A DNA stretch of 5,202 bases from Burkholderiales bacterium. GTDB taxonomy: Bacteria; Pseudomonadota; Gammaproteobacteria; Burkholderiales; Burkholderiaceae_C. A model generated the notes under the pieces. The model worked only from the letters and a program-made list of their open reading frames with translations, made no database searches and was not told where the DNA came from. The stretch spans positions 1-5,202 of the forward strand of contig CANHOE010000209.1 of assembly GCA_947462175.1 (NCBI GenBank), in the 5' to 3' direction. Shown here piece after piece: positions 1-5,202 of this stretch. Numbering within the stretch: position 1 is the first letter of the stretch; each line of letters starts with the position of its first letter. The position numbers and the translations under genes are program-made.

Positions 1-1
1 C

Positions 2-217
2 CACGCGCTCCACCACATGTTCCCTGCCTTGCCCTATCACCACTTGGGCGAGGCCCACCGGCGACTGATGGCAGGTCTTCCCGCCGACGCGCTCTACCGG
101 GGCTGCAACCGCGACAGCTACTTCACTGCCGTGCACGAGTTGTGGCAATCAGCCCGGCAGACGCCTCGTGGCGAGTCGGCGATGCGTGCCTGGTCGCCGG
201 GCAACGGGCGCTCTTGA
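2..217 (+). CDS. Fatty acid desaturase family protein, C-terminal fragment (5' end outside window)
   Basis: The reading frame is open from the left edge and ends at TGA 215-217, giving 71 residues of a protein that starts upstream. The fragment opens with H-A-L-H-H, which matches the HxxHH third histidine box of membrane di-iron fatty acid desaturases. It is followed by MFPALPYHHLGEAHRRL, the pattern that commonly follows this box in bacterial acyl desaturases. The family inserts a double bond in acyl chains at the inner membrane, with histidines binding the iron pair. The first two histidine boxes and the membrane segments lie outside the window, so regiochemistry and substrate cannot be judged. 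The stop lies inside the start region of the downstream lipid kinase gene, so the two are probably co-transcribed. The remaining tail of about 45 residues is ordinary and shows no extra domain. A related di-iron hydroxylase cannot be excluded from this fragment. Confidence 0.85.
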   Translation, partial: HALHHMFPALPYHHLGEAHRRLMAGLPADALYRGCNRDSYFTAVHELWQSARQTPRGESAMRAWSPGNGRS

Positions 218-1221
218 ACGCGCGCGCGCCCGCGCTGGCGACACCCGTCCCCCGCATCCTTACCACGGCAGGCACGCCGCCTTGCCTGATCGTCAATCCA
301 CGCAGCTTCAGTGCTTCGCGAGGCCTGGCGATTCAAGCCACAGCGCTGGCGAAATCTCACGGCGCCGAGGTGATCCATGTCGATGGCCCGGAAGCCACGC
401 GAGCCGCCATCGCAGCGATCCTCTTGCGCCGCCAACATCAGGTCATGCTGCTGGCTGGCGACGGTACGGTCTGTGCCATCGTCGATCAGCTGTCGAGCTT
501 GCCTGCCGGCGCCTGGACGCCGGACCTGCTGGTGCTGCCTGGCGGGCGAACCAACCTGACGGCGGCCGACCTGGTGCCAGGCGGCCGGGCCTTGCCGACC
601 TTGAAGCGGGCGCTGCTGCGCGCTCATGAGCAACGGTGGGACGCTGCGGTGGAAGAGCGCTGCGCGCTTCGCATCGAGCAGTCCGGGGCGCCAATGCGAC
701 ATGGCTTCTTCTTCTCGGCAGCGCTGATCGACAGCGTGATCCGCCAATGCCATCAGCACCGGGCCGAGCTCAAATCGCAAGGCGACCTCAGCACGATCGG
801 TTATCTGCTGCGGCTGGGCGTGCGCTCGCTGCTCGGGCGTTCCGGCATGAGTTGCCCTCGCCTGCACGTCGACGCCGGCGCCGGCGGCACACAAGACGGG
901 CCAGTGCGGCTGCTGCTGGCGACCACGCTGCTGCACCGTACCGGTCTTTTCGATCCGTATGCCCCGCGGGGCCAAGGCGATGTGCGTGTGACCTCCGTCA
1001 GCGAAGACGCGCCGCGCTTCTGGCGAACACTGCCGCGGCTGTTGACCGGGCGGTACACCTCGGCGATGAGTACCGACAAAGGCTACCTCAGCGGCCGCTG
1101 CAATCAGGTGACGATCAACGGCCTCACCAGCTACATGCTGGACGGCGAAGCCTTCGACGCCGACCCGAATCAGCCCGTCATCATCGGCACAGGCCCACGC
1201 CTGCGTTTCATTCGGCCATGA
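214..1221 (+). CDS. Lipid kinase with diacylglycerol kinase catalytic domain (DAGK_cat / YegS-like)
   Basis: The protein resembles the DAGK_cat superfamily of diacylglycerol and sphingosine kinases and YegS, which move the ATP gamma-phosphate to a lipid hydroxyl at the cytoplasmic membrane face. Numbered from TTG 214 (335 residues), it shows the opening strand LIVNPRS (residues 25-31), the nucleotide loop GDGTV (82-86), the loop LPGGRTNLTA (107-116) and a C-terminal DGE (310-312), the acidic motif family members use for metal and catalysis. The start is uncertain. GTG 142 would add 24 residues but overlap the desaturase gene by 76 bp. TTG 214 overlaps its stop by 4 bp (TTGA), the usual coupled arrangement, and still keeps about 20 residues before the domain. 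Neither has a strong ribosome binding site. The 3' end overlaps the ABC gene by ATGA. The usual Thr of the GGTxN loop is Arg here. The family is well supported; the lipid substrate is unknown. Confidence 0.85.
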   Translation: MNARAPALATPVPRILTTAGTPPCLIVNPRSFSASRGLAIQATALAKSHGAEVIHVDGPEATRAAIAAILLRRQHQVMLLAGDGTVCAIVDQLSSLPAGAWTPDLLVLPGGRTNLTAADLVPGGRALPTLKRALLRAHEQRWDAAVEERCALRIEQSGAPMRHGFFFSAALIDSVIRQCHQHRAELKSQGDLSTIGYLLRLGVRSLLGRSGMSCPRLHVDAGAGGTQDGPVRLLLATTLLHRTGLFDPYAPRGQGDVRVTSVSEDAPRFWRTLPRLLTGRYTSAMSTDKGYLSGRCNQVTINGLTSYMLDGEAFDADPNQPVIIGTGPRLRFIRP

Positions 1222-2987
1222 GCAAGAAGCAAAAAGCCAAGGCTCAGCCCAGCCGGGCGCTGCAGATGATCGGTGCGTTTGTTCGCGCCTACCCGGGGCG
1301 CAGTGCGGCAGCGCTGGTGGCGGTCTTCGTGGCAGGGCTGACGGACAGCCTTGGCATGTCGATGTTGCTGTCCATGTTGTCGTTCGCCACGAACACGGGC
1401 GCCCACACACCGTCGATGCCCGAGAAGATCGCGGTGCAGGTGACGCAGTTCCTGGGGCTGCAGCCCACCACGGCTGTGCTGTTGACGCTGTCGACGGTGC
1501 TGATCGCGCTGAAGGCGGTTTTGTCCCTCGTTGCCAACCGACAAGTCGGCTACACCGTCGCCAACATCGCCACCGACCTGCGGCTTGCGCTGATCCGCTC
1601 GGTGATGTCCGCACGCTGGACCCACTACCTGGATCAATCGGTGGGTCGACTGACCAACGCCGTCGCCAGCGAAGCACAACGCGCCTCCGAAGCGTTCCAG
1701 CACAGCGCCGAGATGACGGCCATGATCCTCAATGGCCTGATCTTCCTGGCTGTCGCGCTGTCGATTTCGTGGCAGGCCGGCGTGGCCGCGATCATCGCCG
1801 GCGCCTTGCTGCTGCTGGCGCTGCACACGCTGGTGCGCAGTTCGCTGAAAGCGGGCCGGCAGCAGACCGCGCTGCTGAAATCGCTGCTGTCGGTCATGGG
1901 CGGGCAGATGGCAGCCGCCAAGGCGCTGAAGGCCATGGCGCGCGAGGACCACGTCGATGCCCTGCTGTCCGACCAGACGCGTGCCTTGCGGCGGGCCCTG
2001 CGCCGTCAGGTGATCAGCCGCGAGGCGATGAGCGCGTTGCAGGAGCCGCTGCTGGCGATCATGGTCGGCGTTGGGTTCTTTTTCAGTCTGGTCGTGCTGG
2101 AGATGCCACTGGCCGAGGTGCTCGTGATGGTGTTCCTGCTCGCGCGCACCGTCAGCTACCTCTCGAAGGCACAGCGTGCATACCAGCAGGTCGTCGTGCG
2201 CGAGAGTGCTTACTGGTCGGTGATGGAGCACATCAACGTCGCACGCGCCGAAGTCGAACCACCGGGCGGCGATCAGCGGGTTGCCCTGGTCGAGGGCATA
2301 CGCTTCGACGATGTGAGCTTCAGCCATGGCGAGCGCCGTCCGATCCTCGAGCACGGCACCTTCACCGTACCGGCGCAGCAATTGACGGTCATCATCGGGC
2401 CGTCGGGCGCGGGCAAGACCACCTTGCTCGATCTGGTTGTCGGTCTGCTCAGGCCGACTGACGGTCGCATCCTGGTCGATGGCGTGGAGCTCAGCGAACT
2501 GGAGCTGCGCCAGTGGCGACGACAGATCGGCTACGTGCCTCAGGAATCGGTGATGGTCGATGAATCGGTGGCCTACAACGTGACGCTGGGTGAGGTCGGG
2601 ATCAGTGATGAGCAGATCCGCACGGCGCTGCGCGCTGCCGACGCACTCACCTTCGTGGAAGCCATGCCCGACGGGCTGCAGACCCGCGTCGGCGAAGGGG
2701 GTTCGCGCTTGTCGGGTGGGCAACGCCAGCGCCTGGCCATCGCCCGAGCGCTGGTGCATGAGCCACGGCTGCTGATCCTCGATGAAGCCACCAGCCATCT
2801 CGACGCAGAAGCCCAGGCAGCGGTGATCGAGGCCGTCAAGCACCTGCGAGGACGGTTGACGATCCTCGCCGTCGCGCACCAGGACCTGTTGATCCAGGCT
2901 GCCGACTGCGTGTATCGACTGGCCGACGGGCAGCTCAGCGCGTTGCAGTCGCAGGTCAAATCCACCCCAATCTCGGCACACGTCTGA
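1218..2987 (+). CDS. ABC exporter half-transporter, fused membrane domain and ATPase (MsbA-like architecture)
   Basis: This is a 589-residue protein with an N-terminal transmembrane domain and a C-terminal nucleotide-binding domain, the size and order of MsbA-type exporters that act as homodimers in the inner membrane. Hydrophobic stretches near residues 29-54, 84-106, 168-186, 187-206, 278-295 and 296-312 fit six helices. The ATPase motifs are complete: Walker A GPSGAGKTT (394-402), Q-loop Gln442, signature LSGGQ (498-502), Walker B LLILDE (518-523), D-loop SHLD (526-529) and switch His554. It should therefore hydrolyse ATP. The start ATG 1218 overlaps the lipid kinase stop as ATGA, and no strong ribosome binding site precedes it, so coupled translation is likely. 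The stop abuts the next ATG with no spacer. The long upstream extension of this frame (from 636) lies inside the kinase gene and is not coding. Lipid or lipid-linked substrate is inferred from the neighbours; motifs alone cannot separate it from drug or peptide exporters. Confidence 0.93.
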   Translation: MSKKQKAKAQPSRALQMIGAFVRAYPGRSAAALVAVFVAGLTDSLGMSMLLSMLSFATNTGAHTPSMPEKIAVQVTQFLGLQPTTAVLLTLSTVLIALKAVLSLVANRQVGYTVANIATDLRLALIRSVMSARWTHYLDQSVGRLTNAVASEAQRASEAFQHSAEMTAMILNGLIFLAVALSISWQAGVAAIIAGALLLLALHTLVRSSLKAGRQQTALLKSLLSVMGGQMAAAKALKAMAREDHVDALLSDQTRALRRALRRQVISREAMSALQEPLLAIMVGVGFFFSLVVLEMPLAEVLVMVFLLARTVSYLSKAQRAYQQVVVRESAYWSVMEHINVARAEVEPPGGDQRVALVEGIRFDDVSFSHGERRPILEHGTFTVPAQQLTVIIGPSGAGKTTLLDLVVGLLRPTDGRILVDGVELSELELRQWRRQIGYVPQESVMVDESVAYNVTLGEVGISDEQIRTALRAADALTFVEAMPDGLQTRVGEGGSRLSGGQRQRLAIARALVHEPRLLILDEATSHLDAEAQAAVIEAVKHLRGRLTILAVAHQDLLIQAADCVYRLADGQLSALQSQVKSTPISAHV

Positions 2988-3926
2988 ATGGACCTGGCTC
3001 GGCAACTGCGACGCCGGCGTCGCCGCGCGATGTTTCTTGGCCTGCGCAGGCTCTTGCGTGTCATCGGCTTCCGGAACGCGCGCACGCTGGGCAGCTGGCT
3101 GGGCGACTTGCAGTTCTGGTTCGGATGGCGACAACGCCGACGCCTGCAGCGCGAGATCGCCCAGGTGCTGGGGCGACAGGCCGACGACCCCTCAGTGCCT
3201 GCACTGCTGCTGCAAGCCTACCGGGTGAACAACGGCGCGCTGATGGAGATCATGGCGATGTTCGATCAGCGCCAGGACGAAAGCACGCTTGCGGCACGCT
3301 GCGAGCTGGACGGCCTGGAGCACCTTCGCACGGCCATGAGCCAGGGGCGTGGCGCGATCGTGCTGGCCACCCACATGGGCAACGCCAGCCTGGCGATGGT
3401 TCGGCTGGCGCAGTCCGGCGTGCCTGTCTCGTTGCTGTATCGCAAGGCCCGGATGATGTCGGATGGATTTTTCCAGGATGGCCTCGAGCAATACGGCATC
3501 CAGGCCATCCTAGCCAATGGCGGCATCCGTGCCTACGGCCAGATGCTGGCCGCGCTGAAGCAGGGCCGCGTGCTGTTCCTCATGATGGATCAGGGCCTGC
3601 GCAGAGCCGAGGACGGCGTCATGCAGCGCTTCCTTGGCAAGGACGTGCCGATGCCGGCGGGTCCGGCGCAGCTGGCACGCGTTTCTCGGTCTCCAGTGCT
3701 GCCGATGGTGGCCGTGGCGGCCTCGCCGGTGTGGCGGTTTGAAATCCAGCCCCAACTGACGCTCGGACAGGGCACGCTGGAGGCCGATGTGGATTTGCTG
3801 ACACGTCTGACCGAAGACCAGGTGCGGCAACACCCGGAGCTGTGGAGCTGGCACCACCGACGCTGGAGCAAGTTTCCGATGGTTGCTACCAGCACACAGA
3901 GTGTCATCAATCGCGTCGACACTTAA
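2988..3926 (+). CDS. LpxL/HtrB-family lipid acyltransferase (lysophospholipid acyltransferase-like)
   Basis: This 312-residue protein is close to the length of E. coli LpxL (about 306), which adds secondary acyl chains to lipid A at the inner membrane. Visible family marks are an Arg-rich N-terminus before a short hydrophobic region, the catalytic-type segment ATHMGN (residues 127-132) with His129, a YRK segment (151-153), MMDQG (199-203) with the conserved Asp201, FLGK (215-218), and the C-terminal HPELWSWHHRRWSKFP (282-297), which closely follows the PEQ..W.HRR(F/W)K..P tail of LpxL homologues. The odd point is position 134. The acidic residue of the HX4(D/E) motif is Ser, so the enzyme may be altered or inactive, or belong to a divergent subfamily. 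The start ATG directly follows the ABC gene stop (TGAATG), and ATG 3030 is a possible later start. Another substrate than lipid A, such as a glycolipid or ornithine lipid, is possible. Confidence 0.85.
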   Translation: MDLARQLRRRRRRAMFLGLRRLLRVIGFRNARTLGSWLGDLQFWFGWRQRRRLQREIAQVLGRQADDPSVPALLLQAYRVNNGALMEIMAMFDQRQDESTLAARCELDGLEHLRTAMSQGRGAIVLATHMGNASLAMVRLAQSGVPVSLLYRKARMMSDGFFQDGLEQYGIQAILANGGIRAYGQMLAALKQGRVLFLMMDQGLRRAEDGVMQRFLGKDVPMPAGPAQLARVSRSPVLPMVAVAASPVWRFEIQPQLTLGQGTLEADVDLLTRLTEDQVRQHPELWSWHHRRWSKFPMVATSTQSVINRVDT

Positions 3927-3985
3927 GGTTCGCAACAGGTGAGTGAGGTCGAATGCCTGACTGAAAGTCAGGGCCCGCGAGTCTT
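3927..3985 (+). promoter_or_regulatory. 59-bp spacer with hairpin and possible minicistron ahead of the ELM1 gene
   Basis: This is the only real gap in the + strand gene run. Positions 3956-3962 (CCTGACT) and 3966-3972 (AGTCAGG) form a perfect 7-bp stem with a three-base GAA loop, ending 13 bases before the ELM1 ATG. A purine-rich GTGAGTGAGG stretch (about 3940-3949) lies just upstream of ATG 3953, which opens a three-codon frame (Met-Pro-Asp-stop) whose last bases fall inside the hairpin. That ATG is in frame with the ELM1 start, but TGA 3962-3964 separates them. There is no T-run after the stem, so it is a poor intrinsic terminator; a translational or mRNA-stability role is more likely if it is functional. 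I see no convincing sigma-70 promoter boxes. Confidence 0.35.
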
Positions 3986-5044
3986 ATGTCATCAGAGCTG
4001 AACACTGTACCGGTCTGGGTTTTGCTGGGTGCCAGGCATGGCGACAATCAGCAGTTGCTGGCCATCGCCGAAGCGATGAATCGGCCCTACCGTGTCATCC
4101 CGCTGAAGTTCAACCGCGCGGCTCGTTTTCCACCGCTGGTGCTGGGCACCGGCCGGCTGAGCTGGCGCACTGAGTGCGCGCTGCAGCCCCCTTGGCCGCA
4201 GGCGGTACTGGCCGCAGGGCGCAAATCCGTCCCTGCGGCACGCTGGATCCGCAAGCAATCGGAAGGCCGTACGCGGCTGATCCATGTCAACCGCCCCTGG
4301 GCACCGTTGGCCTGGTTCGACCTGATCGTCACGACCCCGCAATACGCTGTGCCGCGCCGCGCCAATGTGCTCACCAACCTGATGCCCTTCGTGCCGCCCG
4401 CGCAAGATGACGCCTCTGAGCCATTGCCAGTCGACCGAGCCGCGAGCATGCCACGCCCGTGGACGGTGGTGTTGGTGGGTGGAAACAGCCGCCCCTATTT
4501 GCTCAACGAAGCCAGCGCCCGTTTGCTGGCGCAGACGGTGAATGAACAGGTGCGCGAGACAGGTGGCAGCGCCTGGGTCCTGGGGAGCCCTCGGACCCAG
4601 GACTCGGCCATGGCCATCATCGAAGCGACCCTGCAGGGCCCCGTGCATGTCTCGCGCTGGGGACATGGCGAAAATCTTTATCGCCCATTGCTGCGGGAGG
4701 CCGACCGATTCATCGTCACGGCCGACAGCGCCTCGATGCTGACCGAAGCGCTGCTAAGCGGCCGCACGGTCACGCCATTCACGCTGCCAGCGCGGCCACA
4801 CTGGCGTTGGCGACTCGCCTCAGCCTGGCGCACGGCTGCCGAGCGGCATCCCACCTCCGTGACGGCGCGCATCTACGAGTGGGCAGTCGATGTCGGCCTG
4901 CTTTCGGCCGTGCGTGACATCGGGCACCTGCAACGTGCGCTGGCCGACGCCGGTATGTTCGGTACCGACGGAAGGCCACAGGAAGTGGCCACGCGCGAGC
5001 GCCATGCAACTCTGGCTCGCATCACACAGACGATCAGCAGGTGA
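3986..5044 (+). CDS. ELM1-family protein (mitochondrial fission ELM1 / DUF1022 domain)
   Basis: The 352-residue product matches the ELM1 family, named after a plant mitochondrial fission factor but widespread in bacteria, where its role is not established. Visible marks are LLGARHGDNQQ near the N-terminus (residues 13-23), AAGRKSVPAARWIR (76-89), DLIVTTPQY (112-120), VVLVGGNSRPY (161-171) starting the C-terminal half, LGSPRT (199-204) and TADSASMLTEA (245-255), which matches the family's T.DS.SM..EA signature. The two-lobe arrangement recalls GT-B glycosyltransferases, and members are sometimes labelled as sugar-nucleotide epimerases without firm support. No signal peptide or membrane helix is evident, so it is probably cytoplasmic. 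It lies 59 bp after the acyltransferase gene, and ATG 3986 has only a weak GCGAG-like ribosome site. An in-frame TGA at 3962 rules out a start further upstream. A glycosyltransfer role on a lipid is inferred from context only. Confidence 0.85.
   Translation: MSSELNTVPVWVLLGARHGDNQQLLAIAEAMNRPYRVIPLKFNRAARFPPLVLGTGRLSWRTECALQPPWPQAVLAAGRKSVPAARWIRKQSEGRTRLIHVNRPWAPLAWFDLIVTTPQYAVPRRANVLTNLMPFVPPAQDDASEPLPVDRAASMPRPWTVVLVGGNSRPYLLNEASARLLAQTVNEQVRETGGSAWVLGSPRTQDSAMAIIEATLQGPVHVSRWGHGENLYRPLLREADRFIVTADSASMLTEALLSGRTVTPFTLPARPHWRWRLASAWRTAAERHPTSVTARIYEWAVDVGLLSAVRDIGHLQRALADAGMFGTDGRPQEVATRERHATLARITQTISR
4572..4601. repeat. 9-bp perfect inverted repeat inside the ELM1 gene
   Basis: CCTGGGTCC (4572-4580) and GGACCCAGG (4593-4601) are exact reverse complements separated by 12 bases. 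The loop is itself partly self-complementary (GG 4583-4584 with CC 4589-4590). It lies in codons for AWVLGSPRTQ, a segment conserved in the family, so amino acid constraint and high GC may explain it. No T-run follows on either strand, so it does not look like a terminator. Confidence 0.6.
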
Positions 5045-5059
5045 TCGGCGACCGCACGC

Positions 5060-5075
5060 CCTGATTGCGATCAGG
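5060..5075. terminator. Short hairpin between convergent genes, possible weak bidirectional terminator
   Basis: CCTGAT (5060-5065) and ATCAGG (5070-5075) form a perfect 6-bp stem with a TGCG loop, followed outward by one mismatch and two more pairs. It sits in the 26-bp gap after the ELM1 stop and overlaps the stop codon of the - strand gene (5071-5073). The location between convergent genes suits a shared terminator, but neither side carries a T-tract, so support is weak. Confidence 0.3.
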
Positions 5076-5202
5076 CCGCAGGCTGACGAGCACGGGCGAT
5101 GCAGTCATGGGCGTCGCTGCGGATGTGCTGGCGGGCGATTTCGTCCTTGAGCAACGCTGCAGGCACCGACCCGTTGTCCAGGCACTCGCCGAGCAGCCGG
5201 AA
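5071..5202 (-). CDS. Hypothetical protein, C-terminal fragment (5' end beyond right edge)
   Basis: On the - strand a frame is open from the right edge to TGA (complement of 5071-5073), giving the last 43 residues of a protein. It starts FRLLGECLDNGSVPAALLKD and ends with IARARQPAA. Of the 43 codons, 35 end in G or C, like the neighbouring genes, which supports true coding. The fragment is hydrophilic and probably helical, with no membrane segment and no motif I recognise, so I assign no function. It converges on the ELM1 gene with 26 bp between the stops and is therefore outside the + strand operon. Confidence 0.6.
   Translation of the reverse strand, partial: FRLLGECLDNGSVPAALLKDEIARQHIRSDAHDCIARARQPAA

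Noticed and set aside
219..229. Alternating CG run (possible Z-DNA-prone stretch)
   Set aside because: It is only 11 bases, within coding sequence for Ala/Arg codons, and expected at this GC content.
874..885. 12-bp palindrome GCCGGCGCCGGC
   Set aside because: It encodes an Ala/Gly stretch and is readily produced by GC-rich codons; nothing nearby suggests an operator.
636..1217. N-terminal extension of the ABC transporter frame
   Set aside because: It overlaps the lipid kinase gene in another frame and is Arg/Ala-rich without motifs; ATG 1218 at the ATGA junction is the natural start.
118..1677. 519-residue open frame on the - strand
   Set aside because: It runs antisense to the lipid kinase and ABC genes, shows no family motif and is low-complexity; it is a side effect of high GC coding sequence.
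1769..2461. 230-residue + strand frame within the ABC gene
   Set aside because: It is a Gly/Arg/Ala-rich shadow frame with no domain, lying inside a well-supported gene.
1170..3134. 654-residue open frame on the - strand opposite the ABC gene
   Set aside because: It is rich in Gln, His and Arg and has no recognisable domain. The + strand frame there holds every ABC motif in order.
3125..3742. 205-residue + strand frame within the acyltransferase gene
   Set aside because: It is a shadow frame of low complexity; the LpxL-like motifs are in the other frame.
4890..5150. 86-residue + strand frame crossing the end of the ELM1 gene
   Set aside because: It overlaps both the ELM1 C-terminus and the - strand gene and shows no motif or ribosome binding site.

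Overview
The window is GC-rich and densely coding, with strongly GC-ending codons and almost no intergenic space. It fits a bacterial chromosome from the Pseudomonadota. An LpxL-like acyltransferase implies a Gram-negative envelope, and I would guess Beta- or Gammaproteobacteria, but nothing here fixes the genus.

Layout: five genes run left to right on the + strand. They are the C-terminal end of a membrane fatty acid desaturase (2-217), a lipid kinase of the diacylglycerol kinase catalytic family (about 214-1221), a one-chain ABC exporter half-transporter (1218-2987), an LpxL/HtrB-type acyltransferase (2988-3926), and an ELM1-family protein (3986-5044). A sixth gene of unknown function enters from the right edge on the - strand (5071-5202) and converges on the ELM1 gene.

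The first four genes are joined by overlaps or direct abutment: TTGA (if the TTG start is right), ATGA, and TGA immediately followed by ATG. This implies one translationally coupled transcript. The ELM1 gene follows after 59 bp, which hold a short perfect hairpin and a possible three-codon leader.

Taken together the genes look like a membrane-lipid cassette: desaturate or modify an acyl chain, phosphorylate a lipid head, acylate, move the lipid across the inner membrane, and possibly glycosylate through the GT-B-like ELM1 protein. Each family call rests on visible motifs. The common pathway is inference. Two enzymes carry unusual residues at positions normally conserved: the acyltransferase has HX4S instead of HX4(D/E), and the lipid kinase has GGRTN where GGTxN is usual. 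I see no tRNA, rRNA, CRISPR array, insertion sequence or phage element.
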